A stretch of 64,000 nucleotides of DNA from Crotalaria pallida (GCA_037953625.1 CM075655.1:74861501-74925500), one strand, 5' to 3'. Shown: positions 43,622 through 55,955, numbered from the stretch's first letter. Notes: generated by a model from the sequence alone, not told the origin. Made by a program: numbers and translations.

Positions 43622-46318
43622 TGTAACACCCTATATAATAATTACCCTTAATTACCCCAAAATTAGGATTTAAAATTTCTTTTAAGATGAATATGATATT
43701 TGCCAAAATAATATTTCCTTCCCTTAATCACAAAAACATCAGAGTTAATAAAGCGGAAAACTTCATTAATCAATAAACAAGAGTTGAGAAACATAGCTAC
43801 ACCGAGCTCATTAGTTCGAATTACAAAAATGATGTTTAGCTCGGCCATCGGGCCGAGATCAAAATATACAAAAGCGTGTTTTAACTCGGACCAAATAGCC
43901 GAGACCCAATACAAAACAAATATTTTAGCTTGGACCTATCCACATCTATGACTCTAAATAACTCACTCTCCCTGTGAGGGAGAGTGATCCTGCTCGGCCA
44001 GGAACTGCGTTTGCTCGGGCTCAGTACCTGAAAAATGGTAAGGAGGTGAGCATTACACAGAACTTAAATAAGCAGTTTCTAGAATGACATACCGAACTAC
44101 CAAGCCAAACACACGTAGTCAAATAGCAAATAAATCACAAGTAATCAAACCCATATATCTCATGCATATATCAACATTTAGCTCGGTTCGCCTACCCACA
44201 TCCTCGTCTAGCTCGGCTCACATCATAAACCAGTGCTCATTACCTACTAACTTTACCTCGGTTCACATTCTCTTACCTCGGATTACCATCACTATCTCGG
44301 ACACTACGCATTATTCCATTTTCACATAGTTTACAATCTTTTACTCTTCTCGGATGCATACACCCAGTGCATGTCTTACACCATTTAGGTCGGATATTGG
44401 AGTGTCCATAACTGCGAGTACCACAATACCCGTCTTACAGCTGCGAGCACCAGAATGCTCGGCTTATGCGATCAATGCACGCACCCAGTACGCGTCTTCT
44501 ATGACCAGGAACACTACTGCCGATCATTCTATGGAGTAAGGAGTGTCCATCACTGCGAGTACCACAATACTCGTCTTACAGCTGCGATCACCACAATGCT
44601 CGGCTTACGCGATCAATGCACGCACCCAGTACGCGTCTACTATGACCAGGAACACATCCTACCGATTCCGTTCTCGGAACCTTGTGAGTCATAACTGCGA
44701 GCACCACCATGCTCGTCTTACAGCTGCGAGCACCACAATGCTCGGCTTACGCGATCAATGCACGCACCCAGTACGCGTCTGCTATGACCCGACCACACAA
44801 CCATTTCTCTTTAATTCCCCTTATCTTATTAACCATTACTTTTAGTTCGGCACACCTCAGTTCACCTCTAATTTATTCCTCCTTGCATTAATCTCATTAT
44901 TTACTTAGCTCGGCCTCTCTCGGCTCAACCTCTACTTATCCCTTTAACCATCTTTCTAGCTCGATCTCTCTCTCGGCTAAATTCAGTAACCATTCCCTCT
45001 TTCCATTAACCTTACTCATTTTCTGCCTTATTACTCTATCTCTCCTACTTTCCATCTCTACCATTTTCTCATACCCATTCCCGAAGTCACTCAGCTCGGC
45101 CACAGTCATGGATCATAAATATCAAAGCTCATAAACATTTATACACAAAGTTCATAATCACTTATACAACAACAACCATAAGAATAAAACACTCAACCAT
45201 TCCATCATGTAAATACCAACATATAGCATATAACGATACTCATCCCTACTTCGAACTCAAGTTTCTAATTCGTTTATCAGTTCCCCTTTTTCCCCTTTTA
45301 CCATTTCCTTTCTAAATTAACCTAGATCCATTTCCTAATCTAACACCCACTCTTAGTACCCTTTATGAACACCCTAGAAACCCAAACTCAAGTAGAGGTA
45401 ACACTCACTCCTTACCTCAAACCGTGAGAGATAAGAGTTGAGAGCTTGAGAGTGGTTTTCCTTGACCTTGACCTTGAGAGCTCCAAGCCCCTTGGATCCT
45501 TTTCCTCCTTGCTGCCACCACCACACCACGCTACCCACGGTCTTCAGGGCGGTCCAGAGACTCCAAATCGTAAGGGGGAAACGGCGGACAGAAGGTTTCC
45601 GGTTGGTGGAAGAGAGGGTGTTTCGTGAGGAGAGAAAGAAAATATGTTGGGGGTTTGTTGTTGCTGGAACTTGAAAGAGAAAAAGAGAGAGATTCGTAGG
45701 AGGGAGAGAATGAGGAATGCAAAGTGTGTTATGGGGTGTTTGGGCTTTCTTTTATTCATTTAGGGAAAATATTTGTGTGGCTAGGATTCATTGGCTTCTT
45801 GTGGAAGCTAGATTGTATGGCCAAGATTCATTGGCTTCGTGAGGAAGCCATGAATAGTACATTGAAAGGGACATAAAGTAATGATAGAGACGTAAAGTGA
45901 AAGATAGTACCGTACGGATGGCACGGAAACCAAAGGGTCAACAGCTCAACATGAGCTGGCACGGAAGAGCTAGGATGTGTCAGCTCGAATACGTCGGCCA
46001 GGATATGCTGGCTCGGTTTGTAGGAACATCAACAGTCCGAGCTTACCTTTCGGATAACGCTATGAGCTGCGTTGAGGTCGGATAATCCAGACTGGACAAT
46101 GGGTTTCACGTTGGGTTCCCTTTCAGCTCGGTTCAGAAGCACACAATCTTGTCTAGCTCGGCCGAGATTGGGCCGAGGCCTTAATCTCACATCCTAGGTC
46201 GGCCTATGCTCATACTACCCTTCTAACCTTGTACAATTTCTAAGGCTTAACCCTATCCTTAAATAGATATTTACATATTAAAATTATATTATTTAATATC
46301 AATTTTTGGGATGTTACA
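43622..46318 (-). repeat. 3' LTR of chromovirus
   Basis: Plus-strand ends TGTAACACCCT and GGGATGTTACA. Minus-strand order: U3 with short dyads (CTCGGCCGAG 46157-46166; GCCAG/CTGGC 45998-46013; CAGCTC/GAGCTG 45943-45959; CCGTACGG 45911-45918), leader exon, donor GAG/GTAAGG (GT at 45415-45414), hairpin array (44744-44415), acceptor TTTTTCAG/GTAC (AG at 44029-44028). Confidence 0.93.
44415..44744. repeat. Six paired hairpins CGAGYA-CCACAA-TRCTCG
   Basis: Hairpins at 44415-44432, 44444-44461, 44556-44573, 44585-44602, 44698-44715 and 44727-44744. Each pair is offset 29 bp; pairs recur every 141-142 bp. Stems are CGAGTA/TACTCG or CGAGCA/TGCTCG, a compensated T-A to C-G swap, around a CCACAA-type loop. 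The 44415 and 44585 units have one mismatch. The other LTR has the same array at about 53338-53667. Confidence 0.85.
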
Positions 46319-46332
46319 TTCCTCTCCCACTT
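46319..46332 (-). other. Polypurine tract of chromovirus
   Basis: The minus strand reads AAGTGGGAGAGGAA directly before the 3' LTR, preceded by the typical TTTCGAGGACGAAATTCC. Confidence 0.9.
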
Positions 46333-46354
46333 ACAGGAATTTCGTCCTCGAAAT

Positions 46355-47871
46355 TTAGTCAGCATTGAACAGTTGCGGATATGACTGCTTCATCTTCTCC
46401 TCGAGTTCCCAAGTAGCTTCCTCCACACCATTTCGATTCCATACTACCTTGACCAAGGGGATTTCCTTTCCTCTGAGTCGTGTGACTTGTCTATCTCCAA
46501 CTCGGACTGGTAGGACTTCGAAGGTCAAATTGTCTCTTAGCGGCAGTTCGTCCACTGCTATCACATGCGAGGGATCGTGAATGTATCTCCTAAGTTGCGA
46601 GACATGGAACACATCATGGAGCTTAGACAAGTGCGGAGGTAGAGCGATTCTGTACGCTACTGGTCCGACCTTCTCCGATATCTGGTACGGTCCGACAAAC
46701 CTAGGGGTCAACTTCTTTGATTTGATAGCTCGGCCGATACCCGTCATAGGGGATACCCAAAGAAATACATGATCTCCCTCGATGAAGTTCAAGGGTTTCC
46801 TTCTCTTGTCGGCATAGCTCTTCTGTCGGTCCTGAGCGGCTTCCATCTTCCCTTGTATCATTCGGATCTTCTCAGTTGTCTCCTGAACAATGTCAGGACC
46901 AATCAACAAGTTTTCACCTATCTGGAACCAGCATAGCGGTGTTCGGCATTTCCGACCATACAAGGCTTCGAAAGGAGCCATTCCGATACTTGAATGGAAG
47001 CTGTTGTTGTAGGTGAATTCGACCAACGGCAATAGTGTTTCCCAGCTTTCCGACTGTTCAAGCACACATGTCCTCAGCAAGTCCTCAAAAGTCTGAATGG
47101 TGCGCTCGGATTGTCCGTCAGTTTGAGGATGATAAGTAGTGCTAAACCTCAACTTTGTACCCATGGGTTCTTGCAGACTCTGCCAGAATCGAAACAAGAA
47201 ACGAGGATCACGGTCCAACACTATGCTGCTCGGAACACCATGGAGTCGAACAATGTCCTTTATGTACAATTGCGTCAGCTTCTCCAGGCTGTACTTCATG
47301 CTGATCGGTAGGAAATGGGCACACTTTGTAAGTCGGTCCACCACAACCCAAATGGCTTCCTGCCCTGATCTCGTCTTTGGTAGACCTGATACAAAGTCCA
47401 TCGAAATGCTATCCCACTTCCATTGTGGAATCTCCAAGGATTTGAGTAATCCTCCTGGTTTCTGATGCTCGATCTTGGCTTTCTGACATGTCAAGCACCG
47501 AGACACATAATCGGCCACGTCGGTCTTCAACTTCGCCACCAAAATAACCTCTTCAAATCTTGATACATCTTTGTGGCACCTGGATGAAGGCTCATCTTCG
47601 TCTTGTGGGATTCTTCCATTAACTCTCTCCGGACTTCAAAGTCCATGGGGATGCAAACTCGGCCTCGAAATCGCACAAGGCCATCAAATCCTTTAGTGAA
47701 ATCTGGTTCATCCTTGTCTCCGGCTCTTTCTAATAGCTTTTGGAGCTCTAGGTCGGTGGTCTGCCTTTCCTTAATGAAACCCACGAAATCATTGGTTACT
47801 TGCAGCATTTCCAGTACCACACTGTTTTCCTTTTTCTGTATGCCTACGTTAAGGTCACTAAACTCCTGCAT
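46355..47871 (-). pseudogene. Chromovirus integrase with chromodomain
   Basis: First piece (47871-47527): RNase H-integrase linker and start of the zinc-binding region (HKTKMSLHPGATKMY), ending in a frameshift near 47530. Second piece (47542-46355): remaining Cys pair CLTCQKAK, catalytic D in SMDFVSGLP, D in VLDRDPRF, E in GQSERTIQTFEDLL, the GPY-type module (RFVGPYQI ... PVAYRIALP), and a C-terminal chromodomain-like segment (LVKVVWNRNGVEEATWELEEKM). Chromodomains in this lineage are thought to direct insertion to chromatin carrying particular histone marks. Apart from the frameshift the domain order and catalytic triad are complete. Confidence 0.93.
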
Positions 47872-48996
47872 TAACTACATCTCTCGGACCATCATGTTGC
47901 TCAAATGAAGACTCTTCCTGCTCAATGCGTCGGCCACCACGTTGGCCTTTCCAGGATGATAGTGCAAGTTGAAATCATAGTCCTTTAAGAATTCTACCCA
48001 TCTGCGCTGCCTCATATTTAACTCCTTCTGGTCGAATAGGTAACCGAGACTCTTGTGGTCACTGAACACTTCAAACTTCGTGCCATACAGGTAATGTCTC
48101 CAGATCTTAAGGGCGAACACTACTGCTGCCAATTCGAGATCATGCGTAGGGTAGTTCTGCTCGTGTTGCCGAAGTTGCCGAGAGGCATACGCCACCACTT
48201 TTCCTTGTTGCATCAGCACACATCCAAGGCCCTGCTTTGAGGCGTCACAAAATACATCAAAGGTTTTGGTCGGATCGGGTAAAATCAACACGGGCGAGCT
48301 CGTCAACCTTTTCTTTATCTCTTGAAAGCTCTGTTCACACACCTCGGACCATTGGTATGGGGTATCCTTTCTAGTTAACGAGGTCAATGGTAGCGCCAGT
48401 TTAGAGAATCCTTCAATGAATCTTCTGTAATACCCTGCGAGACCGAGGAAACTCCTGATCTTAGTGACCGAGTTGGGTCTCTCCCACTTAAGTACCGCTT
48501 CCACCTTGGAGGGATCAACTGCTACACCTTGCGCGGATATCACATATCCGAGGAAATGAACCTCGTTGAGCCAAAAGCTGCACTTAGAGAGCTTAGCGTA
48601 AAGGTTCTTATCCTTCAAAACCTGCAACACCGTTCTCAGATGCTGCTCGTGCTCACACGGATTTTGAGAGTAGATGAGAATATCGTCAATGAAGACTATC
48701 ACAAACGAGTCCAGGTAAGGTCGGAAGATTCTATTCATGTAGTCCATGAAGATAGCTGGGGCGTTGGTAAGTCCAAAGGGCATAACCACGTACTTAAAAT
48801 GCCCATACCTTGATCGGAAGGCTGTCTTCGGAATGTCTTCTTCTCGGACTCGGATTTGGTGATATCCAGATCAGAGATCTATCTTTGAAAACACCGACGC
48901 TCCCTTGAGTTGGTCCAATAAATCATCAATCCGAGGGAGGGGATATTTGTTCTTCACCGTTACCGCATTGAGCTTCCTATAATCAGTGCACATTCT
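47872..48996 (-). pseudogene. Chromovirus RT (palm onward) and RNase H
   Basis: It resumes right after the solo LTR with RMCTDYRKLNAVTVKNKYPLPRIDDLL. A TGA at about 48872 replaces the Arg codon of KIDLRSGYHQ (CGA to TGA). The frame then gives MPFGLTNAPAIF and the catalytic FIDDILIYS (about 48695). RNase H follows with D in FCDASKQGLG, E in DLELAAVVFAL, D in SDHKSL and D in VVADALSRK. A TAG near 47874-47876 separates it from the integrase part. All catalytic residues are present but the frame is broken. Confidence 0.93.
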
Positions 48997-49001
48997 GAGA
49001 C
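48997..49001. repeat. TSD GAGAC (left) of solo LTR in RT
   Basis: Matches 50599-50603. Joining the flanks at one GAGAC restores the expected SL-RMC codon run. Confidence 0.93.
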
Positions 49002-50598
49002 TGTTAGTTCCATGATGAACATGATGAATGTTTTGATAATGACAAAGTGTTTTTGAACAAGCTACAAGTGTTGATCAAGTTTCAAGCTCAACAAGCAACA
49101 ACAAACATCAAATGAAGAAGAGAGAAAGCAAGCTCATGAAGACCTAAGTTTGAGTGTATTTGTATTTCTTTTATCTTTTGCCTCTCAAGCTTCATAGGTT
49201 TTTTATTTGGGTAGATTATTATAGAGGGTAGTGAATCTCATTCATAAGTCATGATTAAATCATAATTTGAGTTTTCACTTAACCTAGAATCAATAGGTGG
49301 CTTAAAGGTTTTAAAGGAAAGGTTGGATTTTGAGAAAACAAGTTTTGAACATGTACAGTACCAACTTAATCGATTAAGTGATAACTTAATCGAGTACTAC
49401 TCGAGTACACGACTTGCTTAATCGATTAAGTACTGCTGAACTGATTTTTAAAATACGTTTTTCACTTCTCAAAATCAGTTTTCAAGTGCTACAACTTTTG
49501 GGTATTCTATATAAACCTTTTCCTAACCTTTGTGAACATACTCTATCATTTTGATATTCATTTTTACAAAGAATCAAGCCACTCTATTCTCTCTCATTTT
49601 TCTAAGGATCAAAGTTCTCATATTTTCATATTCTTTGATCAAGAACCTTTGAATCTCTTATGGTGAATTGTCATAACTCTTGATTGAGATTCATAGGATT
49701 GTTTTGTGTTTTCTATTGTGTTGTAATCTTTGCAAGAAGGCAAGCCACTACAACAAACAAGAAGTCTTGGTGTGTCGATTTTATCATCAAGCAAGTGCAT
49801 TCTTATTGAAGAAGAAGAAGAAGTCTTGGTTGTGAATCAAGCAAGTGAAGCCTTGGTGTGTGGTTTATCATCAAGCAATTGAAGACTTGTTGTGTCGATT
49901 ATCAACAAGGGGTAGAGGTTAGATTAGAGAGAAGATCAATAGGATTACAAGGCAAGGGTGTCGGTTATCTCTTGTAGGCTAGCAAGAAGGGAGTCTTGTG
50001 AGGCAATCACTTGTAATTTGAGAACTCTAATTCCTCATAGTGAAGAATCTCTCTTGGTTGAAGAGGGGACTGGATGTAGCTTTCAAGTGGATGAAAGTGA
50101 ACCAGGATAAATCACTGTGTCGTATCTCTAAACCCTTACTCTTTATATTCAAGTCATTTGATTGCGTTCTTGGTTGAAAACCTAGAAAGATTGTTTTTCA
50201 TAATTGATTGAATTGAATCTTTGATTGTTCAAATTGATAAAGGGAAAATCATTTTCATAACTAGGTTAATCAATAAGAATATAGGTGTTAATCATTTCCG
50301 CTGAATCTCTGATCTTGCATGTAAATTGATTGATTTTCGTATTCGAATGAAAATTGATTTTTCTGTTTTCTGTCATATTTAATCGATTAAGTTCAAGCTT
50401 AATCGAGTACTACTCGAGTACACGACTTGCTTAATCGATTAAGTACTGTAGAATTTGTAAAAATCATTTGTTTTGATTGTTTCGATTTGTTTCGTTCGAA
50501 AATCTTTCAAGGTAGCTTCAACACCTATTCAACCCCCCCCTTCTAGGTGTATTCCTAGGGTTCCTTTGTCTCTCCAACCACCAATTGCGGTTTCCTCA
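49002..50598 (+). repeat. Solo copia LTR, 1597 bp, inside RT
   Basis: TGTTAGTTCC...TTTCCTCA, bounded by GAGAC duplications. It is a diverged relative of the reverse complement of the LTR at 9402-11084: TATTCTATATAAACC promoter, AACCAGGATAAATCACTGTGTCG, CACCTATTCAACCC tract. Two motif clusters (49365-49430 and 50380-50441) have identical internal spacing. No internal region remains. Confidence 0.93.
49365..49430. promoter_or_regulatory. Four phased palindromes upstream of TATA
   Basis: CTTAATCGATTAAG (49365-49378), TAATCGAGTA (49387), TACTCGAGTA (49398) and CTTAATCGATTAAG (49417-49430). Centre spacings are 20, 11 and 21 bp. The TATA box TATATAAA is at 49508-49515. A second cluster at 50380, 50400, 50411 and 50432 has spacings 20, 11 and 21. 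Confidence 0.8.
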
Positions 50599-51351
50599 GA
50601 GACTACCATCTTTCTTTTTCACAAACAGGATTGGGGCTCCCCACGGCGATACGCTTGGTCGGATTAGCTTTTTGGCCAAAAGTTCTTCCAGCTGTTTCTT
50701 AAGTTCTTCTAGCTCGGGAGGCGCCATTCTGTACGGAGCAATTGAGATCGGGCCAGTTCCCGGAAGAAGGTCTATACTGAACTCCACTTCTCTGTTCGGC
50801 TGTAAGCAAGGCATTTCGTCCGAGAAAACCTCAGGGAATTCTCCGACCACAGAAATTTGGTCTAAGGTCGGTTCCTCTGTTGTCTCTAACTTCGCAACAG
50901 ACGGGCCACTAAAGATTACGGTCTTTTCTCGGCAATCGAGTAAGATATGGTGTTGAGACATCCAGTCCATGCCAAGGATAATATCTAGCTTGGTTAAGGG
51001 TAGACAAATCATATTGACTTTAAATTCTCTGCCTAATACTTGGATAGGACACTCTAGACACATTTTAGAAGTGATTACAGAAGAATTGGTTGGAGTAGAA
51101 ATGGATAGTTTGTAAGGCATTTCTACTGGGGATAGTTTTAGTCTATTCATACAGGCAAGGGAAATGAAAGAATGTGTGGCTCCACAGTCAAATAGTACGA
51201 CACAAGGAGTACAGTTTACTTGACAAGTACCTCGGATCAGTTCGTCAGCATCAGTCACTTCTTCTCCATCCATAGTGTAAACTTTGCCTCTCTGCATAGG
51301 TCGGTTAATACCAGTCTGGTGAGCCTTGGTCACATTGACCTCTTCCTTCAC
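50599..51351 (-). pseudogene. Chromovirus protease and start of RT (split)
   Basis: Pepsin-like retroviral-type protease with VVLFDCGATHSFIS (DCGA in place of the more usual D(S/T)GA) and DIILGMDWM, spanning about residues 30-135. The RT N-terminus follows: FPEVFSDE, ISIAPYRMAPPELEELK, GAPILFVKKKDGSL. Coding stops at 50603 because the solo LTR interrupts; it resumes at 48996. The frame continues upstream into the gag zinc-knuckle region, so 51351 is only the first Met. Confidence 0.92.
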
Positions 51352-52346
51352 AATATTCTCGGTACACCGAGCTGCAAAATGGCCAGGCTTGCCACATCGG
51401 AAACAGGATCCTCTGATTTTGCTCGGATCCAGATTCCAGCATTCTCCCCTGTGCTATCTTCCACAATGTTGGCAGATCGGGTACGGGCCAGGAACAACCA
51501 CCATCTGACCACCGCTCCTCGGAGCTGTTGACATTCTGGAGTTCGGGTTCGCATAGGGAGCAGATCTCTGGACAGCTCCCTTCCCTCTGATCGGACCCAC
51601 TCCTTTTTGTGCCGACTTGCTCCTCCTTCCATCAGCTTTCCTCTTAAGCCCTTTCTCATAGGTGCTAGCCATGTTCACCAGTTGCGAGAGATTGGCCACG
51701 TTCTGATATTAAAATGCGAGCCGAATATCGTCACGGAGACCAGCCTCAAACTTAACTCACTTGGTACGCTCATCGGCATCTCGGTAACTTCCTGAATAAC
51801 GGATCAAATCTTCGAACTGAGCGGCATACTCCCCAACGCTCAAGTTCCTCTGTTCCAACTTGAGAAAAGCGAGCTCCTTCTCTCTCCTAACATCCTCGGG
51901 AAAGTACTTTCCGAGGAAACGAGCTCGGAACAAGTCCCAAGTGATGACCTCATTAGCCGCTTCCAGTCCTCGGCTTTGTTGATCCCACCAGGTTCGGCTT
52001 CACTAGCCAGCACAAACTCAGCCAACCTCACCCTGTACTCATAGGGAGGTTGCAGAGATCGGAAAATCTTCTCAATATCCTGGAGCCATCTCTGAGCTCC
52101 ATCTGGATTATATCCTCCTTCGAACCTAGGTGGTTCGTTCTTCTGAAATCGGCTCATCCAGTCTATCTCGACCGGAGCCGGAGGTTGGGGCTGAAGGGCT
52201 GCAGCTGCAGCTGCTGCGGCTGTGGCGATGTTTTGAGCGAGGTTCTCAGCCTGATTCTGCTGAGCCTGCGCTTGGTTCTGCTGTAGTTGAACCAGAGTTT
52301 CCAACACAGCAGCAATTCGGTCGTTATCAGCTCGTCTCCCAGCCAT
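51352..52346 (-). pseudogene. Chromovirus Gag, frameshifted
   Basis: It starts MAGRRADNDRIAAVLE, close to the MPRRRAHDDRIAAILE start of the gag-only element, and shares its Ala-rich tract, DWMSRFQKNEPPRFEGGY and QRWLQDIEKIFRSL. Frame is lost near 51990-51840 and again toward 51700. The later pieces show SQLVNMASTYEKGLKRKAD and a CCHC knuckle CFRCGKPGHFAARC (about 51412-51368). Similarity of both N-terminus and capsid region to 39493-40467 supports membership of the same lineage. Confidence 0.9.
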
Positions 52347-52529
52347 GCTGCTCGGTCATGGAGAGAAATCCAATTAACCACCGGTTAATCAAGTAATTAT
52401 GTATATATAAACATATATGCCCATGAGCTTTATTGTCTAAGTTAAAACTTCTAGACTTTACTTATTTGTCACTTTCTTGGTGAGTAACCACTGGAGTCCT
52501 TTGTAACTCCAATAGGCTGAGGAGAAACT

Positions 52530-52541
52530 GCTCTGATACCA
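52530..52541 (-). other. Primer binding site of chromovirus
   Basis: The minus strand reads TGGTATCAGAGC, three bases after the 5' LTR end at 52545. Confidence 0.93.
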
Positions 52542-52544
52542 AAA

Positions 52545-55244
52545 TGTAACACCCTATATAATAATTACCCTTAATTACCCCGAAATTAGGATTTAAAATT
52601 TCTTTTAAGATGAATATGATATTTTCCAAAATAATATTTCCTTCCCTTAATCACAAAAACATCAGAGTTAATAAAGCGGAAGACTTCATTAATCAATAAA
52701 CAAGAGTTGAGAAACATAGCTACACCGAGCTCATTAGTTCGAATTACAAAAATGATGTTTAGCTCGGCCATCGGGCCGAGATCAAAATATACAAAAGCGT
52801 GTTTTAACTCGGACCAAATAGCCGAGATCCAATACAAAACAAATATTTTAGCTCGGACCTATCCACATCTATGACTCTAAATAACTTACTCTCCCTGTGA
52901 GGGAGAGTGATCCTGCTCGGTCGGGGACTGCGTTTGCTCGGGCTCAGTACCTGAAAAATGGTAAGGAGGTGAGCATTACACAGAACTTAAATAAGCAGTT
53001 TCTAGAATGACATACCGAACTACCAAGCCAAACACACGTAGTCAAATAACAAATAAATCACAAGTAATCAAACCCATATATCTCATGCATATATCAACAT
53101 TTAGCTCGGTTCGCCTACCCACATCCTCGTCTAGCTCGGTTCACATCATAAACCAGTGCTCATTACCTACTAACTTTACCTCGGTTCACATTCTCTTACC
53201 TCGGATTACCATCACTATCTCGGACACTACGCATTATTCCATTTTCACATAGTTTACAATCTTTTACTCTTCTCGGATGCATACACCCAGTGCATGTCTT
53301 ACACCATTTAGGTCGGATATTGGAGTGTCCATAACTGTGAGTACCACAATACCCGTCTTACAGCTGCGAGCACCACAATGCTCGGCTTATGAGATCAATG
53401 CACGCACCCAGTACGCGTCTGCTATGACCAGGAACACTACCGCCGATCATTCTATGGAGTAAGGAGTGTCCATCACTGCGAGTACCACAATACTCGTCTT
53501 ACAGCTGCGAGCACCACAATGCTCAGCTTACGCGATCAATGCATGCACCCAGTACGCGTCTGCTATGACCAGGAACACATCCTACCGATTCCGTTCTCGG
53601 AACCTTGTGAGTCATAACTGCGAGCACCACTATGCTCGTCTTACAGCTGCGAGCACCACAATGCTCGGCTTACGCGATCAATGCACGCACCCAGTACGCG
53701 TCTGCTATGACCCGACCACACAACCATTTCTCTTTAATTCCCCTTATCTTATTAACCATTACTTTTAGTTCGGCACACCTCAGTTCACCTCTAATTTATT
53801 CCTCCTTGCATTAATCTCATTATTTACTTAGCTCGGCCTCTCTCGGCTCAACCTCTACTTATCCCTTTAACCATCTTTCTAGCTCGGTCTCTCTCTCGGC
53901 TAAATTCAGTAACCATTCCCTCTTTCCATTAACCTTACTCATTTTCTGCCTTATTACTCTATCTCTCCTACTTTCCATCTCTACCATTTTCTCATACCCA
54001 TTCCCGAAGTCACTCAGCTCGGCCACAGTCATGGATCATAAATATCAAAGCTCATAAACATTTATACACAAAGTTCATAATCACTTATACAACAGCAACA
54101 ACCATAAGAATAAAACACTCAACCATTCCATCATGTAAATACCAACATATAGCATATAACGATACTCATCCCTACTTTGAACTCAAGTTTCTAATTCGTT
54201 TATCAGTTCCCCTTTTTCCCCTTTTACCATTTCCTTTCTACATTAACCTAGATCCATTTCCTAATCTAACACCCACTCTTAGTACCCTTTATGAACACCC
54301 TAGAAACCCAAACTCAAGTAGAGGTAACACTCACTCCTTACCTCAAACCGTGAGAGATAAGAGTTGAGAGATTGAGAGTGGTTTTCCTTGACCTTGACCT
54401 TGAGAGCTCCAAGCCCCTTGGATCCTTTTCCTCCTTGCTTCCACCACCACACCACGCTACCCACGGTCTTCACGGCGGTCCAGAGACTCCAAATCGTAAG
54501 GGGGAAACGGCGGACAGAAGGTTTCCGGTTGGTGGAAGAGAGGGTGTTTCGTGAGGAGAGAAAGAAAATATGTTGGGGGTTTGTTGTTGCTGGAACTTGA
54601 AAGAGAAAAAGAGAGAGATTCGTAGAAGGGAGATAATGAGGAATGCAAAGTGTGTTATGGGGTGTTTGGGCTTTCTTTTATTCATTTAGGGAAAATATTT
54701 GTGTGGCTAGGATTCATTGGCTTCTTGTGGAAGCTAGATTGTATGGCCAAGATTCATTGGCTTCTTGAGGAAGCCATGAATAGTACATTGAAAGGGACAT
54801 AAAGTAATGATAGAGACGTAAAGTGAAAGATAGTACCGTACGGATGGTACGGAAACCAAAGGGTCAACAGCTCAACATGAACTGGCACGGAAGAGCTAGG
54901 ATGTGTCAGCTCGAATACGTCGGCCAGGATATGCTGGCTCGGTTTGTAGGAACATCAGCAGTCCGAGCTTACCTTTCGGATAACGCTATGAACTGCGTTG
55001 AGGTCGGATAATCCAGACTGGACAATGGGTTTCACGTTGGGTTCCCTTTCAGCTCGGTTCAGAAGCACACAATCTTGTCTATCTCGGCCGAGATTGGGCC
55101 GAGGCCTTAATCTCACATCCTAGGTCAGCCTATGCTCATACTACCCTTCTAACCTTGTACAATTTCTAAGGCTTAACCCTATCCTTAAATAGATATTTAC
55201 ATATTAAAATTATATTATTTAATATCAATTTTTGGGATGTTACA
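52545..55244 (-). repeat. 5' LTR of chromovirus
   Basis: 2700 bp partner of 43622-46318, with the same TGTAACACCCT and GATGTTACA ends, leader exon, candidate intron and hairpin array. Confidence 0.95.
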
Positions 55245-55249
55245 GATTT
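55245..55249. repeat. TSD GATTT (right) of chromovirus
   Basis: Second copy of the duplication; the host LTR continues ACGAAAAGATGAG as in LTR 1. Confidence 0.93.
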
Positions 55250-55816
55250 ACGAAAAGATGAGAAAACTATGAGAGAGTACATTATGAGGGAAGTTGGAGT
55301 AAAATAATTGAAAAGCTAGATTAAGAGAATAGAGCAATCAAAACTAATATAGTTAATGAAATAGGAACAATGAGTTGAGTCATTGAGTGAGATAAGGAAA
55401 CTGAGAAATAACTAAGAATTAGTAACGAGAACTAGAATATACTATATTTGACCGTATTGATTAGAGTTGGATAAGATTGGGGGAAACTAACAAAGAGAAA
55501 AGGAATGAAGTAGAAAACGTAGAAAATGTGATAAGTCATAAATGAGGATAAAGGCTAAAAGATTTAGATAAGTATAAAAAAAATTATTTAAATTATAAGA
55601 AAAAGAAAAGGAATAAAAGAAGAAAAAGGAAAAGAAAGAAGGATATTGAAAAGAGTGAAAAGTAAATAATGTAATAATAAGTCTATAAATAAAGAAATGA
55701 GAGGAAAAGAGAAAAATACAATGAATCAGAAAAAGAGAAAAGACATATAATTAAGAAAAAGGAAAAAGAGAAAAAGAAAGAAAAAGAAAGAGAAAGCAAG
55801 ATAAGAAAATAAAAGT

Positions 55817-55955
55817 CCGGTGCGAGCCTGGGAAGGCGTATCGGCATCGATGCGAGCCTGGTAAGGCGTGTCGATTAAAAAGGAAAAATGGAAGTCCGAT
55901 GCGAGCCTGGGAAGGCGTATCGGCATCGATGCGAGCCTGGTAAGGCGTGTCGATT
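55817..55955. repeat. Hairpin minisatellite, 2 units (LTR 2)
   Basis: Same units as 38461-38685 but only two, ending 233 bp before the acceptor at 56188. Confidence 0.85.

Larger units (their letters stand above)
43622..55244 (-). mobile_element. Full-length Tekay-type chromovirus (degenerate)
   Basis: 11,623 bp on the minus strand: 5' LTR 55244-52545, primer site, gag, protease, RT, RNase H, integrase with chromodomain, polypurine tract, 3' LTR 46318-43622; perfect TSD GATTT. The LTR pair (2700 and 2697 bp) looks about 98% identical by eye. Coding lesions: gag frameshifts, a solo copia LTR inside RT, a TGA in RT, a TAG before the integrase part, and a frameshift in the zinc-binding region. 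It is inactive, but it shows the full gene set of the lineage whose Gag resembles that of the surrounding gag-only element. Confidence 0.95.

Noticed and set aside
43663..43914. 83-codon minus-strand frame at LTR end (also 52586-52837)
   Set aside because: It duplicates with the LTR and has no recognisable domain; it is in the LTR end downstream of the candidate acceptor, probably chance.
44084..44845. Overlapping small plus-strand frames repeated in both chromovirus LTRs
   Set aside because: They are translations of the hairpin tandem array (repeating CSAYAIN-type peptides); they lie antisense inside an LTR with no support as genes.
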